Positions 7,078-16,394 are shown, counted from the first letter of the stretch. The stretch: DNA of 64,000 bases from Odoribacter sp. (GCA_013824715.1 PNOH01000020.1:1-64000); one strand, 5' to 3'. The notes: generated by a model from the sequence alone, not told the origin. A program made the numbers and translations.

Positions 7078-9549
7078 TTACTTTTTTAATTTAAACATAT
7101 AGACGAAGTAGCCTGCAATAGCTAAAAGCAGAAGAATTGAACTTGCTAACGATACCTTATTTCCAAGGTAATAGGAAGTGGGCTCAAACTTAAATTCAAC
7201 CTGATGTTTCCCAGCCGGAATGATCATGGCACGTAATACAAAATCAGCCTGAAAATGCCCAGTTTCCTTTCCATCTATGAAACTCTTCCAACCTTTCGGA
7301 TAATAGATTTCAGAGAAAACAGCCAACTGCGGGCCACTGTTCACCGTGGCTTCATATTTCAGGTAATTAGGCTGGTAGGAAGTGAGTTTTACTATGCCAT
7401 CTCCGGAACCGGATGTGAAACCGGATAAATATTTTTCAAAACTTTTGTTGACCATCGCTGTCGTTTTCGGATCAAAATTTTGAAGGGAGGTTACTTCTTC
7501 ATCGGCCTTGCCCACCAATTTTACTTCTTTTACCAGCCAGGCATTTCCCAGGGCGTGAGGATTGGTCAGTGGAGGGCTATTCAGGTCGTAAATGAAATAT
7601 TTGGTGTTCAGCATGTTTATAACCGGCATGAAAGCCATCAATGAATCAAACGATTCCGGTTTACTAAATCCACTTATTAAAGTCTGCATTTCGGGCTCGA
7701 TACTGTATTTGATAAGTTCATTGTAGCGTTTCATCTTGGCGCCATGGTAGCCACCCAGTGACTTGTGAAAATAAGGAGTACGGCCATCGGCAAACGGGTT
7801 CTGGAGGTTCAGTACACGGTAATACAAGTCTTTATCTTTTTTTATTTCTTTGTCAACCGTTGTTTCCTTGAATGGCACAGCTATTGCTTTTTGCGAAGCG
7901 AAATTTTCGTTGTTGAAGTACTTTTTATTCACTGGCCACATATCGCCAATAACCAGTACGACCCATAACACAATTGCATATTGGCCTTTCAACTTCTTAT
8001 TCCAGAAGGCCCATAAAGCCCCGGATGCAATGGCAACATAGATAAAGGCATAAAATGAGTCAGTTCTAAGAGCAGTTCTACGGTCTGAAATTAAAGCATC
8101 AATCAGTTGTTGCGGCCAGCCCATCTGCATATACTGGGCATCTGTACTTCCTGAGAAACTACCAGCCAATCCGGGAATCAGGACAAAAATCATTGCAAGC
8201 CCACCAGTAATTCCAAAAGCATATTTCAATCCTCTCAAAAACTCAAAAGAACTGATTTTTCGCTGGTACACTTCCTTAACAGCCAGTACACCAAGTAAGG
8301 CCATTGCAAATTGCTGAATGACGATAATATTTTTAACATCCCTGAATTTGTTGTATCCGGGAAAATAGTCGAGCATCAGATTGGTAAGCAACGAGAAATT
8401 TTTCCCGAGAGACAAAAGTAACGAAACTACAAAAACCGCCACCAGCCACCATTTGTCTTTCCCTTTCACAAGGAAAATACCAAGCACGAAAAGGAAGCAC
8501 AAAACGGCGCCAAAGTAAAACGGGGCGCCCGAAATAGGCTGACTTCCCCAATACATTGGCATTCCGCCTTCCACCATCTTTTTGGCCGGCCCGGCACCCT
8601 GAGATTCGGCAATGAATTTATAGGTTTCAGAACTGGTAGTTAAAGGCTCGCTCATACCACCACCTTTGAAACGGGGAATAAAAGCCGTCATGGCTTCGCC
8701 CAAATCGTAGCTGTAATCCAGGATATAATTCTTATCGAGTCCACTGGATTTGTTTTCGTTGTTCAGGCTTAACTCCGACTGGCCACGCATGGAGTATTTC
8801 CCATATTCGTAAGTGGTGTATAACCGCGAGAAGTTGGTCCCAACAGCAATCAAAACAGCGATTATTAAAAGACCGGCAGTTTTGGCAAAATCGGGAAGTG
8901 TTTTTTCTTTGACCGCGTAAACCAGGTAGGTAATACCGAGAATCAGAACCAGAATAGCTGCATAATAAGTCATTTGAAGGTGGTTGGCGCTCAGCATCAG
9001 GCTCAGGCCAAGCGCGGCGATCAAACTTCCGCCGATCTTATTTTTCTTAAATGCGAACAAAATGCCGGCAACAATCAAGGCTGTATAAGTCAGGGCGTGT
9101 GCTTTGGTTGCATGGCCTGTGACCATTACTACGAAAGTGAAAGTCATAAAACCATAAGCCAGGCTGGCTGCAAATGCAGCCCAGACACCGATATCAAGCA
9201 GGATACAAAGAATAAAAAAGAACAGAAAGCTGAAGGTCAGAATCATAACCGGCTGCGAAATGGCTGTAACTGACTTCTGAATTTTCGAAATCAGCTCGCC
9301 CGAATAAATGGTCGAGGTAAGGTAGGCAGGCATTCCGGAGAACATGTTATTCGACCAAAGCGCTTCTTTCCCGGTAGCATCGCGGTAATCTACAATTTCT
9401 TTGGCCATTCCTTTAAACTGGGTTCCATCCGAACTTTGCAGCTTTTTCCCTTCCAGAACAGGCGAAAAATAAATAACGCTTATAACCAGAAACAGAGCGA
9501 CAGCAAGGATATAAGGACCTGATTTGCGAAGGAGGTTTTTTGTATCCAT
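7078..9549 (-). CDS. YfhO-like polytopic membrane protein
   Basis: An 823-residue integral membrane protein. About 12 hydrophobic helices fill residues 12-560, with one more at the C-terminus (about 797-817), and a roughly 220-residue soluble domain lies before the last helix. The first periplasmic loop contains F-S-P-V-L-E-G-K-x-L and NNMFSGMPAY, typical of the Bacteroidota branch of the YfhO family. That family has the GT-C fold of lipid-linked-sugar glycosyltransferases and is associated with decorating cell-wall or lipid-linked polymers. The donor and acceptor are unknown here. It leads an operon with ftsX and faces a flippase gene across an 80-bp divergent gap, which fits an envelope-polysaccharide role. 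Confidence 0.85.
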   Translation of the reverse strand: MDTKNLLRKSGPYILAVALFLVISVIYFSPVLEGKKLQSSDGTQFKGMAKEIVDYRDATGKEALWSNNMFSGMPAYLTSTIYSGELISKIQKSVTAISQPVMILTFSFLFFFILCILLDIGVWAAFAASLAYGFMTFTFVVMVTGHATKAHALTYTALIVAGILFAFKKNKIGGSLIAALGLSLMLSANHLQMTYYAAILVLILGITYLVYAVKEKTLPDFAKTAGLLIIAVLIAVGTNFSRLYTTYEYGKYSMRGQSELSLNNENKSSGLDKNYILDYSYDLGEAMTAFIPRFKGGGMSEPLTTSSETYKFIAESQGAGPAKKMVEGGMPMYWGSQPISGAPFYFGAVLCFLFVLGIFLVKGKDKWWLVAVFVVSLLLSLGKNFSLLTNLMLDYFPGYNKFRDVKNIIVIQQFAMALLGVLAVKEVYQRKISSFEFLRGLKYAFGITGGLAMIFVLIPGLAGSFSGSTDAQYMQMGWPQQLIDALISDRRTALRTDSFYAFIYVAIASGALWAFWNKKLKGQYAIVLWVVLVIGDMWPVNKKYFNNENFASQKAIAVPFKETTVDKEIKKDKDLYYRVLNLQNPFADGRTPYFHKSLGGYHGAKMKRYNELIKYSIEPEMQTLISGFSKPESFDSLMAFMPVINMLNTKYFIYDLNSPPLTNPHALGNAWLVKEVKLVGKADEEVTSLQNFDPKTTAMVNKSFEKYLSGFTSGSGDGIVKLTSYQPNYLKYEATVNSGPQLAVFSEIYYPKGWKSFIDGKETGHFQADFVLRAMIIPAGKHQVEFKFEPTSYYLGNKVSLASSILLLLAIAGYFVYMFKLKK

Positions 9550-9593
9550 AGTATTGATTGGTGTAATTTTTTAATTCGTATTTTCGTGCGAAG

Positions 9594-9601
9594 CAAAAAT
9601 A
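9594..9601 (-). promoter_or_regulatory. Bacteroidota-type -7 box for the YfhO/ftsX operon
   Basis: On the minus strand this reads TATTTTTG followed by C, a match to the TAnnTTTG(c) -7 consensus. It is about 45 bp upstream of the YfhO-like start codon, giving a leader of roughly 38 nt. Confidence 0.6.
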
Positions 9602-9629
9602 AACCTTTTTAAGTCAATAACTAAAATAA

Positions 9630-11117
9630 ATGGGCGTAATTCAAAGGCAAACGATCAGGGGTTCGGTGTATTCGTACCTGGGTGTTGTAGTTGGTTTCTT
9701 TACCACGGCCCTGATTATGCCCAAACTGATGTCGGGAGAACAGATCGGCCTGATCAATGTCCTGGTTGCCGTTTCGGCTCTCTATTCACAGTTTTCCACT
9801 CTCGGATTCACCAATGTAACAGCACGGCTGTTCTCCTATTTCAGGGATAATGATAAAAATCACAACGGCTTTGCATTTCTTTCAGTAGCTGTCGGTATGA
9901 CTGGCTTTGCCATTGCTTTGATTAGTTTTTTTGTCCTGAAGCCATATATTGTTGAAAGCAATCTGGAAAAATCGCCACTGTTGGTACAATACATCTGGTA
10001 CCTGGTTCCGCTTATTTTCTTCCGGATGTTTTTCCTGATTCTGGACACTTACAACAAAATGCTTTTCGATGCCACTACCGGAACCTTCCTGAGTGATTTG
10101 CTTTACCGTGTGGGAAACCTGTTTTTGCTGATTGCTTTTTTCCTGCACTGGATTAATTTTACCCAATACGTTTTCGGCTATGTGGTCATTCTGAGTTTTC
10201 CGGCAGTTTACCTGGCTGGCCTGCTTATTTACCGGAAACAGTTCAACCTGAAGCCCAGGCTTGATTTTATTCAGACCCCGCTACGGAAAGAAATGTTCAG
10301 CCTTGCTGTTTTTGGAATCATAGGTGGACTTAGCAGCGTAGCATTGACCAGCGTTGATAAAATCCTGCTGAACGAATACTACAACCTTTCCATGACCGGA
10401 GTTTATTCCATCAGCTTTTTCTTCGGCTCCATTATTCTGATCCCAAACCGTGCGCTCGGGAAAATTTCGTCAACCATTATTGCCGATGCCTGGAAGGATA
10501 ACGATCTGGAAAAAATTGATAATATCTATTATAAAAGCAGCATCAACCAGCTTTTTGCCGGATTGTTGCTTTTTATCCTGCTGGTAACCAACCTGCACAA
10601 CATTTTCACCATTTTGCCTCCTGAATACGGTGGCGGCGAATGGGTCATTATCCTGATTTCATTAGCAAACCTGATTGTGGCTTCAACCGGGGTAAGCGTT
10701 CAAATAATCAGCACCTCGCACAAATACAAAATACAAACTTATTCGCTGGGAGTTCTGGTGCTGCTAACCGTTATTTTTTACATGATTTTTATTCCAATAT
10801 ATGGAATGAATGGCGCTGCACTGGGATCGTTATTATCGTTGTCTTTGGCCTCGTTCATGCGGGTTTTTTACCTCCGCTGGAATATGAAATTGTTTCCATA
10901 CCGATTCACCCATCTCAAATGTCTGGCCATAGGAATACTCGCTTTTGCCGTTGGAAAAATAATTCCGGTTTTGCCGTATCATTTTCTGATTGACCTGATT
11001 GTCCGTTGTACTGCAATTAGTGTGGTGTTTATTGGTTTGAGTTATGCTTTCCACATCTCGGATGCCCTGAACCTGATGGCCGATAAATTCCTGAAATATC
11101 TGCGGATTATCCGATAA
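9630..11117 (+). CDS. Polysaccharide flippase (MOP superfamily, Wzx-like)
   Basis: A 495-residue protein with about 14 predicted membrane helices from start to end, and the N-terminal pattern of lipid-linked oligosaccharide flippases (GVIQRQTIRGSVYSYLG, then a helix and PKLMSGEQIGLINV). This family moves undecaprenyl-linked glycans across the inner membrane for O-antigen, capsule or similar polymers. Sugar specificity cannot be read from the sequence. It is divergent from the YfhO-like gene. No glycosyltransferase genes are next to it, so it may serve a locus elsewhere. Confidence 0.92.
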   Translation: MGVIQRQTIRGSVYSYLGVVVGFFTTALIMPKLMSGEQIGLINVLVAVSALYSQFSTLGFTNVTARLFSYFRDNDKNHNGFAFLSVAVGMTGFAIALISFFVLKPYIVESNLEKSPLLVQYIWYLVPLIFFRMFFLILDTYNKMLFDATTGTFLSDLLYRVGNLFLLIAFFLHWINFTQYVFGYVVILSFPAVYLAGLLIYRKQFNLKPRLDFIQTPLRKEMFSLAVFGIIGGLSSVALTSVDKILLNEYYNLSMTGVYSISFFFGSIILIPNRALGKISSTIIADAWKDNDLEKIDNIYYKSSINQLFAGLLLFILLVTNLHNIFTILPPEYGGGEWVIILISLANLIVASTGVSVQIISTSHKYKIQTYSLGVLVLLTVIFYMIFIPIYGMNGAALGSLLSLSLASFMRVFYLRWNMKLFPYRFTHLKCLAIGILAFAVGKIIPVLPYHFLIDLIVRCTAISVVFIGLSYAFHISDALNLMADKFLKYLRIIR

Positions 11118-11153
11118 TCAGGTACGAATAATAGTGAATTAGTCGTCCCTCAG

Positions 11154-11354
11154 TTGTTCTACAAATATTTCGTGCCTCTGGCATTAATTCGTTCTAATCG
11201 GACGAAATGTCTAATTGGTTCTTGCTCCAGAGGAGCAAAATATTTATAGAAAGAAGAAATAGATGATGACAGTCGTCCGCGGGACAAAGTAGAACAAGGC
11301 TTTGGCCTACTTTCGGACGAAACAGCATTGGCCTTCAAAAAATGCAGTTACATA
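11154..11354. repeat. Intergenic repeat, copy 1 (hairpin plus shared tail)
   Basis: This copy begins ttgttctacaaatattt and ends aatgcagttacata. Its first 100 bp form an imperfect inverted repeat: ttctacaaatattt...gcctctgg at one end and ccagagg...aaatatttatagaa at the other. A tail sharing gcattggccttcaaaaaatg is common to both copies. It lies in a 600-bp gap (11118-11718) that has no convincing gene. Short frames run through it but do not match a protein family I know. Confidence 0.75.
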
Positions 11355-11512
11355 AAAGAAGGTCTCTCAGCACAAAAATGTGCAGCCCATAAACCAATAA
11401 CTGGGAAATGCTGGGGATGAGACAATTTGAAATTGAAAATTACGAATTACAGGTTAAATTTTGAAATAAAACTGTTTCGTACCTACGGCACTCCGGGCAT
11501 TACGGCTAATCG

Positions 11513-11695
11513 TTGTTCTACAAATATTTAGTGCCTCTGGCACTCTTATCTACTCAGACAGCAATGCCCCGGCGGGGCAAAATATTTATAGAAAGGGGAA
11601 ATAGGTTAAGTCAATCGTCCGCGAGAAAAGCAGAACAAAGCTTATACATTTTTTCAGACGTTACAGCATTGGCCTTCAAAAAATGTAGTTACATA
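11513..11695. repeat. Intergenic repeat, copy 2
   Basis: This is the second copy of the element at 11154-11354, in the same orientation and about 18 bp shorter. It has the same ends (ttgttctacaaatattt and aatgtagttacata). The inverted-repeat arms are kept, but the central part has diverged (gccccggcggggc replaces the ctccagaggag arm). Changes in both arms suggest the structure rather than the sequence is maintained. Confidence 0.75.
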
Positions 11696-11718
11696 GTACG
11701 GCTTGATTGTATTTTTGA

Positions 11719-12675
11719 CTACTTTTTTGCTGGGCTCATCCAAACGACCGTTTGTTCCGACTTGTGCTGCTGTCCGATAATGTCTCTGTATAATTCAGGC
11801 CTTCTTGCCTGAATATACCGATGTCCACCCGCCTGCGTAAGTTTTTCAGGAGTAAAAACAGCCGTTACGAAACTATCTTCAAACGAACGGCACTCGGCAA
11901 TCACATCCCCATAAGGATCGATAATCATGGAACAACCATTTTTTAACTGATCGTCGTCCATGCCAATTGGATTTGAAAAAACAGCATAAATGGCATTATC
12001 GTAAGCCCGTGCCGGAAGCCATTTCATCAGCCAGCTTCGCCCTTTCATTCCATCAAACTCCAGTCGCAATGTAGTAGGGTCAGATTCCCGGTTCTCCCAA
12101 AGTTTTGGATCTATAAAACCCGCTCCGGGCCTGGTTGAAGGTGTACACATCGTAACATGCGGCATAAAAATAATATCAGCGCCAAGCAATTTGGTTGCTC
12201 TCACATTCTCGATAATGTTATTGTCATAACAGATTAAAATACCGCATTTCCATCCCAAAAGATCAAATACGCAATAACTATTTCCGGCAGTTAAATATGG
12301 ATTTATAAACGGATGCAGTTTCCGGTGTTTGGCCACCAATCCGTTTTTACCGACACAAACATAGGCTTTGAACAAATTATCCTTTTCATCTTTCTCGAAA
12401 AGCCCGGCCAACACAACAATGTTGTTGTCGTTTGCGATTTGCGTAAGTTTTAAAATGCTTTCCCCTTCAGGAATAAACTCCGCCAGATCAAGCATCTGTT
12501 CTTTTGAAAGGTGCCTGGCAAAAGTATATCCGGTAACCGAGCATTCATGAAAAGCAATCACCTGCGAACCTTCACCGGACGCCTTTTGTGAAAGTCTTTC
12601 AATGACACTCAGATTGTAAGCTTTGTCACCGCTTTTATTTTCAAATTGGGCAGTTGAGATTTTAAGCTTGTCCAT
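11719..12675 (-). CDS. Carbon-nitrogen hydrolase, nitrilase superfamily
   Basis: A 318-residue amidase/nitrilase-fold hydrolase. The Glu-Lys-Cys catalytic triad is visible: E in AFHECSVTGY, K in KHRKLHPF and C in GILICYDNNI. Such enzymes cleave C-N bonds of amides, N-carbamoyl compounds or nitriles in the cytoplasm. The substrate cannot be named. I place the start at the ATG at 12675 (MDKLKISTAQF), where the conserved first beta strand begins. The frame stays open 24 codons upstream, but that part is not family-like. It lies downstream of pheS on the same strand with a 114-bp gap, and its 3' end approaches the intergenic repeats. Confidence 0.9.
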   Translation of the reverse strand: MDKLKISTAQFENKSGDKAYNLSVIERLSQKASGEGSQVIAFHECSVTGYTFARHLSKEQMLDLAEFIPEGESILKLTQIANDNNIVVLAGLFEKDEKDNLFKAYVCVGKNGLVAKHRKLHPFINPYLTAGNSYCVFDLLGWKCGILICYDNNIIENVRATKLLGADIIFMPHVTMCTPSTRPGAGFIDPKLWENRESDPTTLRLEFDGMKGRSWLMKWLPARAYDNAIYAVFSNPIGMDDDQLKNGCSMIIDPYGDVIAECRSFEDSFVTAVFTPEKLTQAGGHRYIQARRPELYRDIIGQQHKSEQTVVWMSPAKK

Positions 12676-12789
12676 ATCGGGTAACAATTTAAAATGAACA
12701 TTAACGCACGTGATCCACAGGTTTTTGTAAGTTGCAATATAAAGCAAAATATCTATTGAATGACAATCGAAGACAACCCTATGACTTTC

Positions 12790-13818
12790 TTAATTCGCTG
12801 ATTCAAATTGTTTCAGGAACCTGACATCGTTTTCAAAAAAATGCCGGATATCTTTGATCCCGTATTTCAACATGGTGATTCGTTCAATCCCCATTCCGAA
12901 AGCAAAACCGGTATATTTTTTACTATCAATGTTGCATGCTTCCAGTACGTTTGGGTCAACCATTCCGCATCCCAAAATTTCGAGCCATCCTGTATATTTG
13001 CATACATTGCAGCCTTTGCCGCCACAAATCGAACAGCTCACATCCATTTCGGCCGAAGGTTCGGTGAATGGGAAATAAGATGGACGCAGCCGGATTTGCG
13101 TTTTTTCACCGAAAAGTTCGCGTGCAAAATACAGTAAAGTTTGTTTCAGGTCGGCAAACGAAACATTTTCGTCCACATATAAACCTTCAATCTGATGGAA
13201 GATGCAATGTGAACGAGCCGAGATAGCTTCGTTCCGGAAAACACGTCCGGGAAAAATGGCACGGATGGGCGGCTGGGTTTTTTCCATCACCCGAATTTGA
13301 ACGCTCGAAGTGTGTGTCCGAAGCAATACATCCGGATTCTTTTCTATGAAGAACGTATCCTGCATGTCGCGTGCCGGGTGTTCAGGCGGAAAATTCAGGG
13401 CTGAAAAAACATGCCAGTCGTCTTCAATTTCAGGCCCTTCGGCAATAGTAAAACCTAGCCGCGCAAAAATGTCGATCATTTCGTTTTTAACGATCGCCAG
13501 CGGATGCCTGCTCCCAAGACGGATAGGCTCCCCAGGCATGGTCAGGTCAAGAGCAGATTCACTCTGACCGGCATCTTCAAAACTATCTTTCAGTTCATTA
13601 ATTTTATTGACTGCGAATTCTTTCAAATCGTTTATTGCCTGTCCAACTTCTTTCTTCAACTCGGACGGAACATCTTTGAATTCGTTAAAGAGCTGACCAA
13701 CCAGTCCTTTTTTGCTGATATATTTAATACGTAATTCTTCAACTTCCTCTTGGGCCGAAACCGTAACCTTTTCGATTTCTGCCTTTAATGCTTTGATTTT
13801 GTTTAACATCTGATCCAT
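12790..13818 (-). CDS. pheS: Phenylalanine--tRNA ligase alpha subunit
   Basis: A 342-residue PheS, the catalytic subunit of the alpha2-beta2 enzyme that charges tRNA-Phe. The N-terminal coiled-coil tRNA-binding arm covers about residues 1-85. The class II core then has motif 2 (FRNEAISARSHCIFHQIEG) and motif 3 (GFAFGMGIERITMLKYGI). The C-x-x-C pairs SCSICGGKGCNVCK are present. The length is normal. pheT is not adjacent. A TATCTTTGC promoter box lies immediately upstream. Confidence 0.97.
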   Translation of the reverse strand: MDQMLNKIKALKAEIEKVTVSAQEEVEELRIKYISKKGLVGQLFNEFKDVPSELKKEVGQAINDLKEFAVNKINELKDSFEDAGQSESALDLTMPGEPIRLGSRHPLAIVKNEMIDIFARLGFTIAEGPEIEDDWHVFSALNFPPEHPARDMQDTFFIEKNPDVLLRTHTSSVQIRVMEKTQPPIRAIFPGRVFRNEAISARSHCIFHQIEGLYVDENVSFADLKQTLLYFARELFGEKTQIRLRPSYFPFTEPSAEMDVSCSICGGKGCNVCKYTGWLEILGCGMVDPNVLEACNIDSKKYTGFAFGMGIERITMLKYGIKDIRHFFENDVRFLKQFESAN

Positions 13819-13835
13819 GCTATTGAATTAAGCGG

Positions 13836-13843
13836 CAAAGATA
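13836..13843 (-). promoter_or_regulatory. Bacteroidota-type -7 box for pheS
   Basis: The minus strand reads TATCTTTG then C, a perfect TAnnTTTG box. It ends 18 bp upstream of the pheS ATG, implying a leader of only about 11 nt. Confidence 0.65.
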
Positions 13844-13880
13844 ATGATTCGGTAATTATTGCCTATCAATTTGAATGGGC

Positions 13881-14567
13881 TTATTTTTTTATTTTAGATA
13901 TTGTAAACCTGACATCTTTCAGGGGGCGGTTTCGTGGGTCGGTAGGTTGTTGGGCAATTTTGTCAACCACTTCCATGCCTTCAATAACTTCCCCAAAAAT
14001 GGTATAATTATTATCCAGTGAAGGATATCCGCCAACCGTAGTATATGCTTTTCGCTGTTCGTCTGAAAAGGTGATTATTCTTGACAACTGAAGTTTTGTT
14101 TGCAATGAATCAAGTTCTCCTGGCCTGAAAACCCTTCCCTGAAGGATATAAAACTGGGATGCAGATGATCGTTTCTCAGGATTAACTTGATCTCCCATCC
14201 GTGCCGCGGCCAAAACTCCTCTTCGGTGGAAGAATTTTGGATTGATTTCAGCCGGAATGGTATAACCCAGGTCTCCGCTTCCAAGTTGTTTCCCTGGTTC
14301 AGCATTTTTCGAATCGGGATCACCTCCCTGGATCATAAATTTGGGGATGACGCGATGGAAAAGCAAATCGCTGTAAAAACCTTCTTTCGTAAGTTTGATA
14401 AAGTTGTCGCGATGCAGGGGCGTTTCGTTGTAAAGTTTGATTTTAACGGTTCCGAATTCGGTTACAATCTGAAATTTGGCTTCACGCTTCTTTTTTGAAA
14501 CCCCTGAAGATTGGTTCACAAACAAACATATACAAACAAACAGTAACGCTAATTTATTCATCTTCAT
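13881..14567 (-). CDS. Exported cyclophilin-type peptidyl-prolyl isomerase
   Basis: A 228-residue protein: a Sec signal peptide (LALLFVCICLFVNQSSG) followed by one cyclophilin domain. The recognisable motifs are VKIKLYNETPLHRDNFIKL, FHRVIPKFMIQGGDP with the catalytic Arg, and the TIFGEVIEGMEVVDKIA strand. It would catalyse cis-trans isomerisation of prolyl bonds in the periplasm. Compared with the minimal bacterial cyclophilin it has an insertion near residues 125-180 (PEKRSSASQFYILQGR, then a helical stretch), common in this phylum. It has its own promoter box upstream. Confidence 0.93.
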   Translation of the reverse strand: MKMNKLALLFVCICLFVNQSSGVSKKKREAKFQIVTEFGTVKIKLYNETPLHRDNFIKLTKEGFYSDLLFHRVIPKFMIQGGDPDSKNAEPGKQLGSGDLGYTIPAEINPKFFHRRGVLAAARMGDQVNPEKRSSASQFYILQGRVFRPGELDSLQTKLQLSRIITFSDEQRKAYTTVGGYPSLDNNYTIFGEVIEGMEVVDKIAQQPTDPRNRPLKDVRFTISKIKK

Positions 14568-14633
14568 ATATTTGAATTTTTTATGCTTTGAAACTTTTTA
14601 GCTTTAAGTTATTCGTTACTTTTCGGGTGGAAG

Positions 14634-14641
14634 CAAAGATA
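14634..14641 (-). promoter_or_regulatory. Bacteroidota-type -7 box for the cyclophilin gene
   Basis: The minus strand reads TATCTTTG then C. It is about 67 bp upstream of the start codon at 14567. Confidence 0.6.
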
Positions 14642-14727
14642 ATCAAATCACACCCCGAAAAAAATCCGCGTTTTTATTGTATTTTGGCTAGTGCTTTAGT
14701 TTATAAATTGATTGCTGAATTTTATGT

Positions 14728-15279
14728 ATGGAAAAACTTACCATTGACGACCATCAGTTTCTGGAACGGTTGAATCTGTCACACGTTGAGGCTATTTTCA
14801 CTGCAATAGATCAGAACCGTAAATTTTTGCGGATGTGGCTGCCATTTGTTGACTTTACATTCAATATCGCAGATACTGACCGATTTGTTAAGTCAGTCAT
14901 GGAAAAATCTTCGGCCAACCGCGATGAAGTATATGTAATTTGGTATAAACATGAATTTGCCGGCCTCATTGGCTTCAAAGATATTGACAGGGTAAACGAT
15001 AAAGTTGAGATTGGATATTGGTTAACTGAAAAGATGACAGGGAAAGGAATTGCTACTGTTGCTGCCCGTAAAATGGTCAATCTGGCTTTTAGGAATATGG
15101 ACATGAACCGGGTTCAAATCAAGTGTGGGGTTGGAAATGAAAAGAGTTTAGCCATTCCACGAAGGCTTGGATTCTATTTTGAAGGAATTGAAAGGAATGG
15201 AGAACGGCATAATCATTCCTATATCGATCTGGAAGTTTTCAGCTTGCTTAAACGGGAATGGGCAGAAACCCTGTTTTAG
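14728..15279 (+). CDS. GNAT acetyltransferase, RimJ/RimL-like
   Basis: A 183-residue N-acetyltransferase of the GNAT fold. The fold pattern is clear: LRMWLPFVDF near residue 31, the strand-turn GLIGFKDID, then VEIGYWLTEKMTGKGIAT (acetyl-CoA pyrophosphate loop region) and NRVQIKCGVGNEKSLAIPRRLGF. This arrangement is that of RimL-type enzymes, which acetylate protein N-termini or small amines using acetyl-CoA. The acceptor is unknown. It stands alone between the cyclophilin and pyrH genes and is followed by a bidirectional terminator-like hairpin. Confidence 0.9.
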   Translation: MEKLTIDDHQFLERLNLSHVEAIFTAIDQNRKFLRMWLPFVDFTFNIADTDRFVKSVMEKSSANRDEVYVIWYKHEFAGLIGFKDIDRVNDKVEIGYWLTEKMTGKGIATVAARKMVNLAFRNMDMNRVQIKCGVGNEKSLAIPRRLGFYFEGIERNGERHNHSYIDLEVFSLLKREWAETLF

Positions 15280-15481
15280 CATTATCAGATTAAAGCGAAA
15301 AAAAGGCCATTCATTTACTAAATCACACCATTCATAACCAATTTTGGCCAGTTTAGAAAATATATACTTTAATGTGGTATTTTATTCTTTTGATGTGTCT
15401 ATATTTTGGAATATAGTTTATAAATTCTATTTCTTTATTCGCACAATTTGTCAGTACCAATTCACCTCAGGAGCACAAAAG

Positions 15482-15513
15482 AAAAGTCAATCAAATTTTT
15501 GGTTGACTTTTTT
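15482..15513 (+). terminator. Terminator hairpin between the acetyltransferase gene and pyrH
   Basis: AGTCAATCA pairs with TGGTTGACT (one wobble) around an A/T-rich loop and is followed by six Ts. The flanking A-run makes it potentially bidirectional. It is the only structured part of the 302-bp gap 15280-15581 apart from the pyrH promoter. I see no gene there. Confidence 0.75.
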
Positions 15514-15558
15514 CATTTTACATTTTCTGTATCCTCTGCATCTTTAAAACTTTTAATA

Positions 15559-15566
15559 TACTTTTG
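15559..15566 (+). promoter_or_regulatory. Bacteroidota-type -7 box for pyrH
   Basis: TACTTTTG matches TAnnTTTG exactly and ends 15 bp before the pyrH ATG, implying a leader of about 9 nt. It overlaps the TTG of a longer frame reading, which argues for the ATG at 15582 as the true start. Confidence 0.65.
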
Positions 15567-15581
15567 TCGAAAAACATATCT

Positions 15582-16292
15582 ATGCCGAAGTTTAAACGAA
15601 TTCTGCTCAAACTGAGCGGTGAGTCTCTGATGGGCGAACAGCAAAATGGTATAGATCAGCAAAGACTGACTGATTATGCCGAACAGATTAAAGAAATTGC
15701 TGAACTTGGAGTTCAGATAGGAATTGTTATCGGAGGTGGCAATATATTCAGAGGGTTGAGCGGTGCATCAAAGGGCTTTGACCGGGTAAAAGGAGATCAG
15801 ATGGGAATGCTGGCAACTGTAATTAATAGCCTGGCTTTAAATTCAGCGCTTCAAAGTGTCGGATGCAAGTCGCGAGTTTTGACTGCTATCAGGATGGAAC
15901 CCATTGGCGAGTTTTATTCAAAAGACAGGGCCATGGAACTTCTGGAACAAGGAGAGGTTACCATATTTTCGGCCGGGACAGGAAATCCATTTTTTACCAC
16001 AGACTCAGCCTCAGCGTTGAGGGGAATTGAAATTGAAGCCGATGTGATGCTGAAAGGCACAAGGGTTGATGGAATATATACATCTGATCCGGAGAAAGAT
16101 TCAACGGCTGTACGTTTTGAAAAGATATCATTTGACGAGATCTATAAACATGGTTTAAAAATAATGGATCTTACTGCAACTGCCATGTGTAAGGAAAATA
16201 ATCTGCCCATCATTGTTTTTAATATGGATGTAAAAGGCAATCTGAAAAAAATATTGGAAGGCCAAGATATTGGCACATACGTTCATAGCTGA
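15582..16292 (+). CDS. pyrH: UMP kinase
   Basis: A 236-residue bacterial UMP kinase of the amino-acid-kinase fold, converting UMP to UDP with ATP. Motifs include RILLKLSGESLMG at the start, IGIVIGGGNIFRG in the nucleotide-binding glycine loop, GDQMGMLATVINSLAL, and FFTTDSASALRGIE near the active site. The length is normal. I start it at ATG 15582 rather than the in-frame TTG at 15564, because the -7 box covers that TTG. frr follows after 102 bp with its own promoter box, the usual pyrH-frr pairing. Confidence 0.97.
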   Translation: MPKFKRILLKLSGESLMGEQQNGIDQQRLTDYAEQIKEIAELGVQIGIVIGGGNIFRGLSGASKGFDRVKGDQMGMLATVINSLALNSALQSVGCKSRVLTAIRMEPIGEFYSKDRAMELLEQGEVTIFSAGTGNPFFTTDSASALRGIEIEADVMLKGTRVDGIYTSDPEKDSTAVRFEKISFDEIYKHGLKIMDLTATAMCKENNLPIIVFNMDVKGNLKKILEGQDIGTYVHS

Positions 16293-16348
16293 CTTTGAAA
16301 AGAATTTTTATAAAAATTTTAAAAATTTTATATTTATTTAATTTTTTC

Positions 16349-16356
16349 TATATTTG
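16349..16356 (+). promoter_or_regulatory. Bacteroidota-type -7 box for frr
   Basis: TATATTTG lies 38 bp before the frr start, in a very A/T-rich stretch between pyrH and frr. It is an exact TAnnTTTG match, suggesting frr can be transcribed separately from pyrH. Confidence 0.6.
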
Positions 16357-16394
16357 TTGCCAGCACTTTTAATAAACGAAAAGAGTTAGTTCAT

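Noticed and set aside
11513-11812. Open frame of 99 codons in the gap after the flippase gene
   Set aside because: It begins exactly at the edge of a repeat copy, runs through the repeat and overlaps the end of the nitrilase-fold gene on the other strand. The copy at 11154 does not keep the same frame.
15344-15547. Open frame of 67 codons before pyrH
   Set aside because: It crosses a terminator hairpin and has an A/T-biased composition with no family pattern. The start is not supported.
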